Source: Cochliopodium minus
Taxonomy: Eukaryota; Discosea; Himatismenida; Cochliopodiidae
Reading direction: 5' to 3'
Assembly: GCA_024220525.1 (NCBI GenBank)
Contig: JAMYWO010000310.1
Span: 1 to 43,423 of the forward strand
DNA: 43,423 nucleotides
The position numbers and the translations under genes are program-made. Below are positions 22,214 through 33,177 of this stretch, piece after piece; positions within the stretch are counted from its first letter, which is position 1, and each line of letters begins with the position of its first letter. The notes below the pieces were generated by a model. It made no database searches. It was not told the origin of the DNA and saw nothing but the letters and a program-made list of their open reading frames with translations.

Positions 22214-23305
22214 ATGTTCGATATAATAAATCAAAATTTTGCGTATGAAGAAGAATGGGGGGATGATTTTTCTACTTCTTCAGAGGAAATATGGAATTTT
22301 GATGACGATAATTTAGATGGCCAATTGGTGGAAGTATCTAATCCACTGTTCCTAGAATCCATACTAAGCAATGATGGTGCACCACTTGATGCTTTGATTG
22401 ACTTTCATAGTGAATTATTGGTAAAATAATCCGTGATCTTCAAATAAAAAAAAAATATATATATAAATATAAATTATAAATCATTTTAATGATTAAAATT
22501 ATAATGAATAAAATGTATATCTCTAATCTCACTTGTTCTAATTTTCCATTATATAAAAGTTGAATCCTATAGATACACCAATAAAATTCCAAGAAGAAAA
22601 GAAAGTAATCTCCACACCTCTCCCAGAAATAGAAACATCAATTGAAATAGAGGAAATATCTGAAAATAAAAAGGCAAATGATAGCAAAACAATGAAGAAA
22701 TTATTCGAGAATGATCAAGAAAGAAAAACTACTGGAGGGAAATCATTACAACAATACCCTGGTAAAAGCCCAGTATCCATGAAGTCACCTGCTGAAAAGA
22801 CCCCTAGAAAAGCAATTGGAGGAAAATCATTAAAGCAATTGCAACAAACATATAATGCTAAAAATAACCAAAAGACTCCAAGAAAAAATAGTGTCCCAAA
22901 TAAACCTAAGATCTCCAAAAAATCTGCCTCCAACAATAAAAAGCAAGTATCCATCTTCTCTGAGGAGAGTATCGAGATAATTGATGATCTGCCATCGCCG
23001 AATAGTAAAAAGAGGAAGAGTGCGCCCAATAAATCTTTGTAACCTTTATCAAAAAAAAAAAACTTTTATTTTAATCTCCTCTTCTTCTCAAAAATTTAAG
23101 AAAAAAGAAAACAAAATCTTTGAATGCGATTGATGTAGATACCCCTTCTGAAATGATCTACGACATCTTGACCAACGACCTCGACACTCCTCACATGAAG
23201 GCTACAACCCTTGAAAGAAAACTTAGCAAGGTATTCATGGGTGAGGAAATCCTCAAGATAATGAAGGATGATGGCGATGAAGATGAAGATATTGATTCCA
23301 TCTAA
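22214..23305 (+). CDS. Unknown acidic/basic protein with H3-tail-like motifs
   Basis: Three exons (22214-22424, 22560-23039, 23101-23305) join in frame by GT-AG introns to about 298 residues. The N-terminal 70 residues are acidic (EEEWGDDFSTSSEEIW). The middle is basic, Ser/Pro/Lys-rich and probably disordered. It carries two motifs similar to the histone H3 tail around K9-K14: ERKTTGGKSLQQ and PRKAIGGKSLKQLQQ, plus several SP and TPRK sites. The C-terminal 60 residues contain a possible helix (TLERKLSKVFMGEEILKIM) and an acidic end (DDGDEDEDIDSI). The layout recalls cell-cycle regulators such as securin, but no domain supports that. A chromatin role is inference from the motif only. Confidence 0.75.
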
Positions 23306-23716
23306 TATTCGTCAAATTTTGATTATATCTATCTTTTTGATAAATATTTTTCATTTTTTTGCAAATATTGTCTATCTTATAAATAGTTTTAAAAATTAAA
23401 GTAAATTTTTTCATAATTAATCCAGATTCTTTCTTATATTTTTATCGAGCGTTTTTCAAATTTGTTTTCAAAAAAATGTGGGAAATAAATAAAAGTATGA
23501 AAAAATATATATAATTTTTTATTTATGGTTGTTCAGTAAAAAAAAATAAAAGAAAAATATATTACTTTGACAAATTGGATATAAGGAAGAATTTATTGAT
23601 ATTCAAAGAGGAATTTTGAATATTTTATACAACCACTATATTATATAAAAAAAAAAATTAATATAATAATTAAAAATTTTTTAAATTTAAAAAAGAGAAA
23701 AGTATAAGAAATATAT
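23306..23716. other. Intergenic, no gene seen
   Basis: About 410 bp of AT-rich spacer, presumably carrying the Rap-gene promoter. Nothing else supported. Confidence 0.6.
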
Positions 23717-24624
23717 ATGAGCTCTATAAAGATAGGTAATTTAATTTGATTGAATTTTAATCATTCTTACTTACTGATTGGAAAAATATTTTTTTCATTT
23801 TAGTTGTATTGGGTGCAGGAGGTGTTGGTAAATTTATGAAGAATAATTATACTTCTTTATAATATTTTTAAAAAGGAAAATCTGCATTGAGTGTCAGATT
23901 TGTACAAGGGGTATTCGTAGAAAGTTATGATCCTACCATTGAAGGTAAATATACTATTTACAATTTATACTCTTTTAATAATTTAAATTTTACTTTAAAA
24001 AGATACTTATTTAAAGCAAATTGAGCATGGGGAACATAGTTATGTTCTTGAAATTATAGATACAGCGGGTAAATTAAATCTTAAAGGATCTTTGAAATAT
24101 AGTGATATTATATAAATTTTAATTATTACAATCTTTATATCAATTGATATAGAAAAATGGAATAATTTGTTTGTAAATATAAATATCATTATAAGTTTAA
24201 TAATTAACCATAAAAAAATTAATTTTTTTTTAAAACAAATTTTGCAAAAAATCAAGGAACTGAACAATTTGTATCCATGAGAAATCTGTATATGAAGGCT
24301 GGAGAAGTATTTGTAGTTGTATATAGTATAGTAGCAGAATCAACATTCCATGAAACAAGAGAAATAAGAGAACAAATCCTCGATACAAAAGAACCAGAAA
24401 TTCCGCCAATTGTACTTGTTGGAAACAAACTCGATCTTGAGGATCAAAGAGAAGTTAAAAAATCTGTTGCAGAAGAACAAGCAAAAGAATGGAAATGCCC
24501 TTATATTGAATGTTCTGCAAAATTGAATACTAATATTTCTGAAGTCTTCCATAAAGCTGTTTCATTACACATGGGTGTTGATGGCGGTAGCAGTGGTGGA
24601 AAAAAAAAGTGTATCATCTTCTAA
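23717..24624 (+). CDS. Rap-like Ras-family small GTPase
   Basis: Five exons join to about 185 residues: MSSIKI, then [17 protein letters not shown] (P-loop, Gly at the Ras-12 position), [12 protein letters not shown] (switch I/effector loop), [19 protein letters not shown] (switch II), VLVGNKLDL (NKxD) and IECSAKLN (SAK). A Lys-rich tail ends in the CAAX box CIIF, predicting prenylation and membrane anchoring (Phe at X favours geranylgeranylation). Thr instead of Gln in DTAGTEQF, and [15 protein letters not shown], are the Rap signatures; most Ras proteins have Gln. Three of the four introns fall one base into a codon, within or beside the P-loop, switch I and switch II. Rap proteins control adhesion and cytoskeleton in amoebae and animals. 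Confidence 0.93.
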
Positions 24625-24755
24625 ATATCATCCACATCATTGAAGAAAGGAAAAAGAAAAATTTTAATTTTTCTTTTTCTCTCTATAAAAATGTTCAAAT
24701 AAAAATATTGCAAAAATGTTTTTTTTTTTGAATCAAATTTCTCATTGAACTTTGG

Positions 24756-24806
24756 AATATTTGAAAAAAAAAATGAATATAAATCTCATCTCTTTTTTCA
24801 AATATT
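24756..24806. repeat. 14-bp perfect inverted repeat
   Basis: AATATTTGAAAAAA at 24756-24769 and its exact reverse complement at 24793-24806, 3' of the Rap gene. Confidence 0.8.
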
Positions 24807-24821
24807 TTTGATTAAGAAAAA

Positions 24822-24978
24822 GGGGATGGGTATATATATATGAATTAGAATTTGTTTATCCATTATAGAAAAAATGAATTATCCTCGGTTTTAGATAATT
24901 CATTTTCAATTGGATATTTGAAATTTAAAAAAAAAAAAAAAATCTTTTTTTAATCTTCTCTATATATATACCATCCCC
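24822..24978. repeat. Nested inverted repeats
   Basis: The outer arms, GGGGATGGGTATATATATA (24822-24840) and TATATATATACCATCCCC (24961-24978), are complementary except for one extra G. Between them lies a perfect 13-bp stem, AAAATGAATTATC (24871-24883) and its complement (24894-24906), with a 10-nt loop CTCGGTTTTA. Confidence 0.8.
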
Positions 24979-25857
24979 AAACATATAGTTTTTTAGACAG
25001 AGCAAGTTCACTGACAGTTTTTGTTAGTGTTCTAAGAGAATAATTCCCCTTTAGACAAGAAAAGTTGTTAAAAAAGTAAAGAAAAAAAAATGGTTTTGAT
25101 GTGATAGATAAATTAAATTGTACTTTGGTTTTCTTTTTGAATATGTCTGGACCGTACATACAGTCATTTGCAAATATGCAAATTATTTTTTCCTAATGTT
25201 AATTAAACAAAAAAAGAAATGGATGTGAGAAGTATGGATATCAGGATTTGGAAAGGAAACATTACAAAAATAACGAGAAAAATAAAATCAATTATAAGAG
25301 AAAAAAGATATTTCTTTAAAGAAATAAAACAATTTAATTTGTATGAAAATAAAGATTAGTTGTTCTTTTTTTTTTGTTTGAAAATTATCATCAAAATGGA
25401 ATAAATTATATTTATTTCTTTAATTGTAGAAATACAGATGGATATATATTATAATAAATGAAAGCAATTGAAAGAATATTCAGGATGATAACATAAAATA
25501 TTTGACATTTGTTCATTTTGCTCTCATGATTTCTTGATATATAATTTTCAAAAAATAATTTAAGAAAAATAATAGATTAATTTTGAAAATAACGAAATAT
25601 TTGTGTTATTGGGAAGATAAAATACCAGGAGAATGATTATTTTGTCATTATTCAGTTATTTGAATGGAAGAAAATAAAATTTTCATTATATCCAATTATA
25701 TACATTTATATACATTTTTCTTCCATATTGTACGTTCCCGTTCAGTTTCATTAAGAAAATTAATTTTATTATAGTGATAATTTTATTTAATATAAAATTT
25801 TTCAATTTTGAATTATTTTTGATCAAAAAAAAATACAAGTGTTTGAAAAAAAAAAAA

Positions 25858-26738
25858 ATGGAGTTTGTGGTAAAACTAAAGAATAAAGTCAAAAAGATAT
25901 TGGGAAACAAAAATTTGAGTGGTAAATTAGTCTTTCAAACATTCCATTCATAATACTTTTTATATTTTTTTTTAATTTTTTCAAAATTAAAGAATCGAGA
26001 ATCAAGCAAGATATTGAAGGCAAACTTCCCAAATCAATTTGGATGTACAAAATCTTTCTCAATTTAGAAATTAGTGATCTCGCCAATCTATCATCAACGT
26101 GCAAATTCCTTCATCAACTATCACAAGATAATTTTGTGTGGTATAAATTATATGAAAGAGATTGTATGCATCAGAATCAAGAGATACTGAATAATGAACA
26201 GATTGATTGGAAGAAAAAATGTAAGTATATTTATAAAATTCAATTCCAATTTTCTTTGATTGAAATAAAATTGTTATTTAGATATTGAAAGCACAAGTGG
26301 GAAGATCTACTTTGGGAGTACTCTGATAAAAAGTAAAATAAAAATTTTTTTTTTAATTTTTTAAAAACTAAAATTAAATAACTTTAATTTAATAAAGAAA
26401 TGATAGTAGATAATCATGTCATTAATCTGATCTTAGGATTGACATTCACTATTATTCTACATTACTTTTTGTTTTGGTTTTGTGGAGTTCTGGGGTTAGT
26501 AGATCACTTCATTTGTGGGGGATGTTTTCTCGGGTTTTTGTACGAATCTATTTCACAATATTTACAATTGAGATCAGAAGATGAGAAAAAAAAGTTTACA
26601 AATTTTTTGAAGAGGATTATTTTATTGAAGCCTTACATTGTCATAGCCACAGCTTCTTTTGTTGTATTGTATATCTTGTTGCTTTCTTCCAGAGTTTTAA
26701 AGCTTATATATCATTTGTATTTATGGATCAAAACCTAG
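25858..26738 (+). CDS. F-box-like membrane protein, copy 1
   Basis: Four exons fit: 25858-25921, 25993-26220, 26282-26332 and 26398-26738, with GT-AG introns and frame kept throughout (about 227 residues). After a basic leader (MEFVVKLKNKVKKILG) comes an F-box-like segment: LPKSIWMYKIFLNLEISDLANLSSTCKFLHQLSQDNFVWYKLYERD. The C-terminal half has two hydrophobic helices (LGLTFTIILHYFLFWFCGV; YIVIATASFVVLYILLL) around a Cys/Gly-rich loop. F-box proteins normally recruit substrates to SCF ubiquitin ligases; membrane anchoring would localise this one. The gene is a diverged paralogue of the next one; two stretches coding there are read as introns here. It could alternatively be decaying, since unspliced reading stops at 26286. 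Confidence 0.65.
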
Positions 26739-26886
26739 TTCTTTTTTTTTTTTCACCCTTTCCTTTGTTATTTGCTAATTAAATATTTGAGGAGCTTGGA
26801 TCCAAAATTTGATTCAATTTTTCTTATTACGTGTAACAATTAAATTAAAAAAAAAAAAAATTCAAAAAATAAAAAAAAATAAAAAA

Positions 26887-27744
26887 ATGGATACAATCAA
26901 AAATTTATTTGGATCTTATGGGGGTAAATAGTTAATTTATCTGCTATCTATTTTTCTTAATTTTTTTTTTTCAATTTTAAATTTAGAATCGAGAATCAAG
27001 CAAGATATGGAAATAAAACTTCCCAAAACAATTTGGATGTACAAAATCTTTCTCAATTTAGAAATTAGCGATCTCACCAATCTATCATCAACGTGTAAAT
27101 TCCTTCATCAACTATCACAAGATAATTTTGTTTGGTATAAACTATATGAAAGAGATTATATGGTTGAAAATCAAGAGATACTGAATAATGAACAGATTGA
27201 TTGGAAGAAAAAATGTAAGTATATTTATAAAATTCAATTCCAATTTTCTTTGAAAGAAAAACTAAAAAGAGATCATCTTAAAAAAGATATTGAAACAAGC
27301 ACAAAAGGGAGAATACATTTTGGAAGAGAATTAATTAAAAGTAAAAAAAAATTCCAACAATTAATTCAAACTAATCAAAAAATCTTTTCTTTAAAAAATA
27401 ATGATAAAGAGATTTATAACGACAAGAAATCTTTTGATCCAACAATGGGCTTGTTGATGTTTATTGCTATACACTATTTTTTGGTTGCTTTGTTTGGGGA
27501 GGTGAACAAATATGATCATATGACTTGTTGGCCAAGCTTCTTAGGATTTGTTTATGATGTTATTGCAGAGTTTTTGTCAAATAGAACTCCACAAGAGAAA
27601 AAAGATCATTCAAAATTCTTAAAATGGATTGTTAATTGGAAAAATCGAATTTCCTGTGTCACTATTTCCTTCGTTTTTTTGTATTTGACTCAGATTATTA
27701 TCAGGATTATTACTTTTTTTTATTTTTTCTTTTATGATAAATAA
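26887..27744 (+). CDS. F-box-like membrane protein, copy 2
   Basis: Two exons, starting MDTIKNLFGSYG and continuing from 26988 to TAA 27742-27744, about 264 residues. The F-box-like region (LPKTIWMYKIFLNLEISDLT through DNFVWYKLYERD) is almost identical to copy 1. A Lys/Glu-rich helical linker follows (EKLKRDHLKKDIETSTKGRI and on), then two hydrophobic helices (MGLLMFIAIHYFLVALFGEV and ISCVTISFVFLYLTQIIIRI). The first intron sits at the same place and phase as in copy 1. Tandem duplication is clear; the product's substrate is unknown. Confidence 0.78.
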
Positions 27745-28203
27745 TGTCATCTTTATTAAATACAAATCTTATTTTGAAAACTAAAATTTTTATTTCTTTT
27801 GTTTAATATTTGATACATGTTTTGTTGAGCAATGTAAATTTTATTCTTAAAAAGAAAGATATGTTATGTTTTCTCAAAAAAAATATAAAAAAGGAATTTG
27901 TCTTTTATAGTCACTTATTTCATCCTATTGCTGCAATATTTCCCAAATTTTCGTTAGGAGGCAAAAACAAAGTCATAAAGTTACAGATATTTTCAAAAAT
28001 TCTATTTTCAATACATTTGGGTAATCAATTATTTTCATTTTCACCATCTTTCAGAATTATCATTTTGATAATCAATGGCCAACTCAGTAATTTCAAATAT
28101 CAAAAAATTAACAAATTTGCCCAAATCAATGAAAATTTAATCAGAATTCTGCAATTTTTGTTATTTCCAAAGATCAATAATCAAAAAAAAAAAAAAAAAA
28201 AAA
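27745..28203. other. Intergenic, no gene seen
   Basis: The region 5' of ETF-beta. It is open in one frame for about 150 codons, but the translation is low-complexity Ile/Phe/Lys without recognisable family and it runs into exon 1 of ETF-beta in another frame. Confidence 0.6.
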
Positions 28204-29377
28204 ATGAAGCTTTACAAACATTCAAAAATACAGATCAAGAAATCATACTTCAGTTCCTCAATTAGAAATTTTTCAAGTAAAAATCAAAAATTGTTTTCAA
28301 AATAAATATTTTCTCAATTATTCTCAAATTTATAGGCACCAAAATCAGTAATTTTAAGATTCTTGTTCCATTGAAAAGGGTGGTAGATTATGCAGTAAAA
28401 GTAAGAGTAAAAAATGATAAAAGTGGAGTAGAAACAAATAATGTTAAAATGTCTGTAAATCCATTTTGTGAAATAGCAAGTAAGGAAAAGAATAAAATAT
28501 GTTTATTTGGGATATTTGTTGTTCCTTTGTTCAAAAAAAATAATAATTTTTATCATATTTTCTTAGTTGAACAAGCTTTGAGAATTAAAGAAGCTAAAAT
28601 TGCAACAGAGGTTATTGCTGTATCTTGTGGTAATAAGAATGTTCAACAACAAATCCTTGTAGCTCTTGCAATGGGGGCTGATAGGGCAATTCATGTTGAT
28701 ACCGAAGAAGATTTGCAACCATTATCAATTGCAAAGCTCTTGAGTGCAGGTAAAAAAAAAAAAATTCAAAGAATTCTAATATTAATGTTTTTTGATAAAG
28801 AGGGATCCCTTTTATTTGAAAAAAATATTTATTTTATCATATATAAATACAACAAAAATATCGTGTTAATATAAAAATATAATTAGAGGAATATATATTT
28901 CAAATATTAACATTATTTGCTATATAAGTTGTTAAACTCGAAAATCCCCAACTCGTAATCTTGGGTAAACAAGCGATTGATGGAGATAATAATCAAACAG
29001 GTCAAATGCTCTCTGCTCTTTTAAATTGGCCACAAGGGACCTTGGCATCCGCGGTCAAATTCAGCGATGATAAGGCAAATGTAGAGGTTACTCGTGAAAT
29101 CGATGGAGGATTGGAAACCATTTCTTTTCCTCTTCCTGGTATCATCACTGCTGATTTACGTTTGAATGAACCGAGATTCACCACCCTCCCTAATATTATT
29201 AAAGCTAAGAAGAAACCTATTGATGTCAAGACTCCTAAGGATTTGGGTGTTGAGATCAAGAAGAATTTTACTTCTATTTCTGTTGAGGAGCCTTCTCAAC
29301 GTTCCGCTGGTGTCAAAGTTGAAAATGTTGATCAATTAATCGAAAAACTTAAAAAGGAAGGATTCATCACTAACTAA
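28204..29377 (+). CDS. ETFB: Electron transfer flavoprotein subunit beta
   Basis: ETF-beta passes electrons from mitochondrial acyl-CoA dehydrogenases to ETF-QO, together with ETF-alpha. Four exons: 28204-28276, 28336-28479, 28567-28749 and 28929-29377 (about 282 residues). Exon 1 encodes a typical matrix presequence ([20 protein letters not shown] then RNFSS). Family motifs: [18 protein letters not shown] at the mature N-terminus, [43 protein letters not shown], and the signature [19 protein letters not shown] with adjacent GTLAS. Position of the start was chosen by the presequence and by the in-frame phase-1 splice into exon 2. Partner subunit not in this window. Confidence 0.95.
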
Positions 29378-29496
29378 ACCTTTCCTCCAAAATTTAATTA
29401 AACATTGAAAAAAACTAATTAAGTTTCTCAAATAATAATATGTTGAAAGAAGAAATCAAATTTTTTTTAAATTTTTTTTTAATAATTTAAGATTTT

Positions 29497-32279
29497 TCAA
29501 TTTAACTTGGTAGAGTGCTTGACATTCTTCTTGATACCAAGTCTCTCACCAGTATAATTGTCCTGCTTCTCTCTAGGGGTTTTGACTTGGGTCTTTCTAA
29601 GATTGAGAGCTTTTTGAAATTTGAGTTTGTGTTTGACTCTAGGAATGACTTTCTTTCTGGAAGGAGTTCTACCCTTGTTTTTTTTCATCTCATAATTGAT
29701 TTCTCTTCTTTTGCTGTCCTCATCTTTTTCGCCATCAGTATCATTCCCTTCTTGAGCATCCTTTTCTTTTTTTCTTTTCTTTTTTTGTTTCTTTGGTTTG
29801 CTTCCATCCTGTCCTTCGACATCCACCAAGTTAAGATCAGAAGGCAACTGAAGTTCATCTTTCTTAGACTTCTTCTCTTTTTTTCTCTTTTTGGTTTTTT
29901 TGCTGGAGGAAGGTTTTTCTTCTTCTTCCATGCTTCTGCCTCCTTCTTCGTCGTAGTTTCCAAGAAAATCTTCATCGTTGCCACCTTCATCACTGAAAAG
30001 ATCATCCAAATCATTAGCTTGTTGAGAAACTTTTTTTTCTCCCTTTTGTGTAATCTTTAAAATAAAGGTTAATAAATATAAAAAAAAAAATTTCAATTTA
30101 TTTTTTTACCTTTTGAATGTAATCACTGATGAGTTTGCTTGAACCTTCATCTTTAGTGTTTACTAGTTGGGAAATATCACCAAAATCGTCAAGATCCTTG
30201 AGATCATCTGCGACCACTTTCTTCTTTGCTGATTTCAAACGTTTTTTAGACATTGGAAGTCTTTTTGTTAAAAAAAAAAAATAATAAAATTGAAAAAAAA
30301 AATCTTATGGTTTTACCTTATGAAATTGTCCAATTCAAATTTGTTAATTTCTTGTTCTTCTTTGTCCAATTCTTCACCAGTTTTTACAGCACTATATTTC
30401 AAAGCTTCTGGCTCTTCACCAAACACATCTTTGACATATTCTATGATATTGGAGTTCTTTGCCTTTGCCAACAACTTTTGCTCCTTTTTTTGGTGTTTTT
30501 CTCTCTTAGCTTGTTCATCCAAAAGAAGCTTTGGAGCGATTTTAGGAGGTTTGTAAATCCCTTTGTTATAAGAAAAAAGTTTCAGATATTATGAAAAAAA
30601 ATTATTGAAAAATTTTTTTAAAAAATATTTAATGTTTTACAAAAAATAATTTTTTAAAAAAAAAAATTTTACCAGGTTTTTTGCTGTCTTGTTTGTCCAA
30701 TATTGCTTCTTCGTCTATGTCATCATCTTCGTCATAATCTCCATCAATGTCTCTGTCATCATCACCACTAACCACCATGTTGTGTAAATTGGCTTTGAGA
30801 GACTCAGGGTCGTTTTCCTTGTATCCCTCCTTGGCCATTTTCAACAACTTGCTGATTTTGTAGCTGAGTTTCTTTTCGATGGGTTGGATCTTTTCGAGTT
30901 TTGTTCTTATTTCGACCAATTTGTTGATTACGGGGTGATCTTCTACTCTCTTTCCCTTTTTGGAAAAAAAAAAAAAGTTTAGTTAATTCTTAAAAAAAAA
31001 ATTCAAAATAATTAATTAAAAAATGAAAAATAAAAATCTAAAATAATTTAAAATAATTATCTTGTAATAATTGAATTGAAAAAAAATACCTCAGATTTCA
31101 TTAACAAGTAAAAAGAAAGGTTGATGCAATAGTTCAACAAGAGATGATACTTAAGCTCGAGAAAGGAAGTACCCTTACTAGTTGGCAACTCTCCAGCTTT
31201 CACCTTGTTCAAAATAGGCTCCAAAGTGGTCTTGATTTGGTTGAGTTTGTCTTTAAAATCGTTCAACAACTCGGCGAGGAGAGGGGACTCCTTCTTGAGA
31301 ATCTTGATTTTCTCTTCTTTGGAGATGTTGAGGTCTCTCCTCTCTATTTTCTCAACAGAAAGATCTTCGTCATCCAAGTCCAAGTCTTCGAGTTCTTTGT
31401 CGAAATTTATTTTTGTGTCTCTCTAAAAACAAATCAAAAAAGAAATGAACAAATTTATTATTAATAAAAAATGAAAAAATATGAGGTAAAATAAAAAAAA
31501 AGTGAATAAACTGCAAAATAAATTTTTACAAGTTTGTGAAAACCAAAAAAAAAAATGACAAAAAAAAAAAAAAATGGGCAAAAAACTTACTTTTTTATCA
31601 TTTTCTTGTTCTTCTTCGGAATCGATACCAAAGTCTTTGTTGCTCAATTTCTTTGCCTTTCTTTGTTGTAATTTCAAAACTTCCTCTTCTTCTTGTTTTT
31701 CGTCATCACTGCTGCTCTCTTCTCTTGGTTTTTGGTAGTAATGCTTTTTGTCTTTTCCCCATGCGTCAGTTATTCTGTCGTCTTCGTATTCTTCATAGCC
31801 CTTTTCTTCTTCGTCATCTCCGTAATCTTATTAAAAAGATTTGATAAAATTGAATTTGTATAAATTTGTTTAAATAATAATATTATAAATATCAAAGAAT
31901 AAATCTTCCTATTATTTTTTTGAAAGGAAGAATAAATCAAAATATTTAATTCCTTGACAATATATGATCTATTTCTATTTTTTTATTACCTAAAGATTCA
32001 TCTTCATTTTCTCCCATATCGATATCATTTGAATCATCGACATCTAAATCGAGATAATTTTCGTTTTGTTTATATTTTTTTTCTTCATCTGAATCTATTT
32101 CCAAATTATCTTCAAATTTATGTTTGTAATCTATTTTATTGAAGGTGAATTATTTGATTGAAAGGATAATTAAAATTATTTGTTATATTACGAGTATCCA
32201 CTTCATCATACATCAAATTATCATCCAAATCATTTTTCTTCTTATTATTATTGGTACTCCTCCTTTGTTTCTTTGGCAT
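29497..32279 (-). CDS. UTP3: SAS10/UTP3, small-subunit processome factor
   Basis: Nucleolar protein of the SSU processome needed for 18S rRNA maturation. The start is ATG 32279 (MPKKQRRSTNNNKKK); at least seven exons join. The N-terminal half is acidic and contains ITDAWGKDKKHYYQKPREES, a family hallmark. The central Sas10/Utp3/C1D domain runs through exons near 31383-31090 and 30919-30700 (LLAELLNDFKDKLNQIKTTL; LEKIQPIEKKLSYKISKLLK). The C-terminal Sas10 domain is in the last exon: RREINYEMKKNKGRTPSRKK, IPRVKHKLKFQKALNLRK, TGERLGIKKNVKHSTKLN. The stop is TGA. Exact borders of the short middle exons (30240-30580) are less sure. Confidence 0.92.
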
Positions 32280-32545
32280 TTTTTTTATTTTTTTCTATTT
32301 TTCTCAAAAAATAAAATAAAAAAATTTATCTCATTAAATACTGACAAATTCCATTCAACATCTTGGTTTGATCATCTCAAAAAGTAATGAGATAATTTGT
32401 ATTATTCTGGATATTTTATCAAGATTAAATCTATAATTTTTCTCAATTTTTTATTCAACAAACAAATATAAAAAAACAACTTTCAAAAAATAATTAAAAA
32501 AAAAAAAAACTAAATGTCAATTTTTTTTGTGTCTTTCACTAAAAT

Positions 32546-32641
32546 GGGTTATATTTAAATGATGATTTCAGGCATTTGTCTTATTTCTTTGCAGACAACT
32601 CTGAGCTACCTTAATTAAACTTCTGATTCAAAATATAACCC
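32546..32641 (+). ncRNA. Candidate box C/D snoRNA
   Basis: A perfect 11-bp terminal stem, GGGTTATATTT (32546-32556) with AAATATAACCC (32631-32641), encloses box C ATGATGA (32559-32565) two bases inside the left arm and box D CTGA (32623-32626) four bases inside the right arm. An internal CTGA (32601-32604) fits box D'. Length of 96 nt is normal. GCTACCTTAA (32604-32613) is complementary to TTAAGGTAGC, which I recall as part of the highly conserved LSU rRNA stretch before CCAAATGCC, but it is offset from box D, so the target is unproven. No good C' box was seen. Confidence 0.6.
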
Positions 32642-32762
32642 AACAAAATAATATTTTCCACAAAAACAAATCTTTTTTATGATTATATTTTGATATAAAA
32701 TAGAATCTCTAAGTTTTATTAATTTTTATATATCTTTTCGCTTCAACTATAAATCAGTATAT

Positions 32763-33015
32763 AAGTATAATGTTTAAATTATTTGGTGATTACTGAACAA
32801 TTGAACACTTTATCTTATAACGCAGTTAAATATTTTGAGTGCCTTTTATTCGAAATTTCTTAGCATCAAATTTTTGAGTTCTGTTTATATCAGATCATTT
32901 CAAGTATAATGCTTTAAAATCATAGTCATTACTGTATAAATGAAATCACTTTATCTTTATAATGCATTCAATGATTTTACAAAAAAAAAATTTGTGAGTG
33001 CTCATTATGCCCGAG
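32763..33015 (+). repeat. Two diverged tandem elements of ~95-115 bp
   Basis: Copies at 32763-32855 and 32902-33015 share in order AAGTATAATG, ATTACTG, CACTTTATC, TTATAA(C/T)GCA and GAGTGC. Spacing differs by a few bases, and copy 2 has an extra poly-A run. Confidence 0.75.
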
Positions 33016-33055
33016 AATAATTAGAAAGAAAAATATTTTATTTTTTGTTTTAATT

Positions 33056-33177
33056 TCGATGCGATTCTTGGTTTTTACTGTTTGCTCGATAAAGTTTATA
33101 AAAAAAATTTCTTATCTTTAAATTCGATTCTTGGTTTTTACTGTTTAGTCGATAAAGTTGATACAAAAAGATTTATG
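33056..33177 (+). repeat. Two tandem ~40-bp elements
   Basis: CGATTCTTGGTTTTTACTG then TTT, two variable bases and TCGATAAAGTT occur at 33062-33101 and 33125-33164, immediately 3' of the minus-strand gene that ends at 33188. Confidence 0.85.

Larger units (their letters stand above)
24625..25857. other. Long intergenic region without a gene
   Basis: About 1.2 kb, the longest gene-free stretch. It holds the inverted repeats listed separately, a small hairpin near 25011-25031 (CACTGAC, loop, GTTAGTG) and an ATTTGC/GCAAAT dyad near 25168. No reading frame with homology, tRNA, or snoRNA boxes found. Confidence 0.6.

Noticed and set aside
25440-25560. Second C/D snoRNA (GGATGATAAC)
   Set aside because: Box C is imperfect and no box D or terminal stem follows.
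27810-28265. 151-codon frame upstream of ETF-beta
   Set aside because: Low-complexity translation, no family, and it overlaps the presequence exon of ETF-beta in a different frame.
29515-30060. 181-codon hydrophobic plus-strand frame
   Set aside because: Antisense of the Lys/Glu-rich last exon of SAS10; Lys codons read backwards give Phe and Leu.
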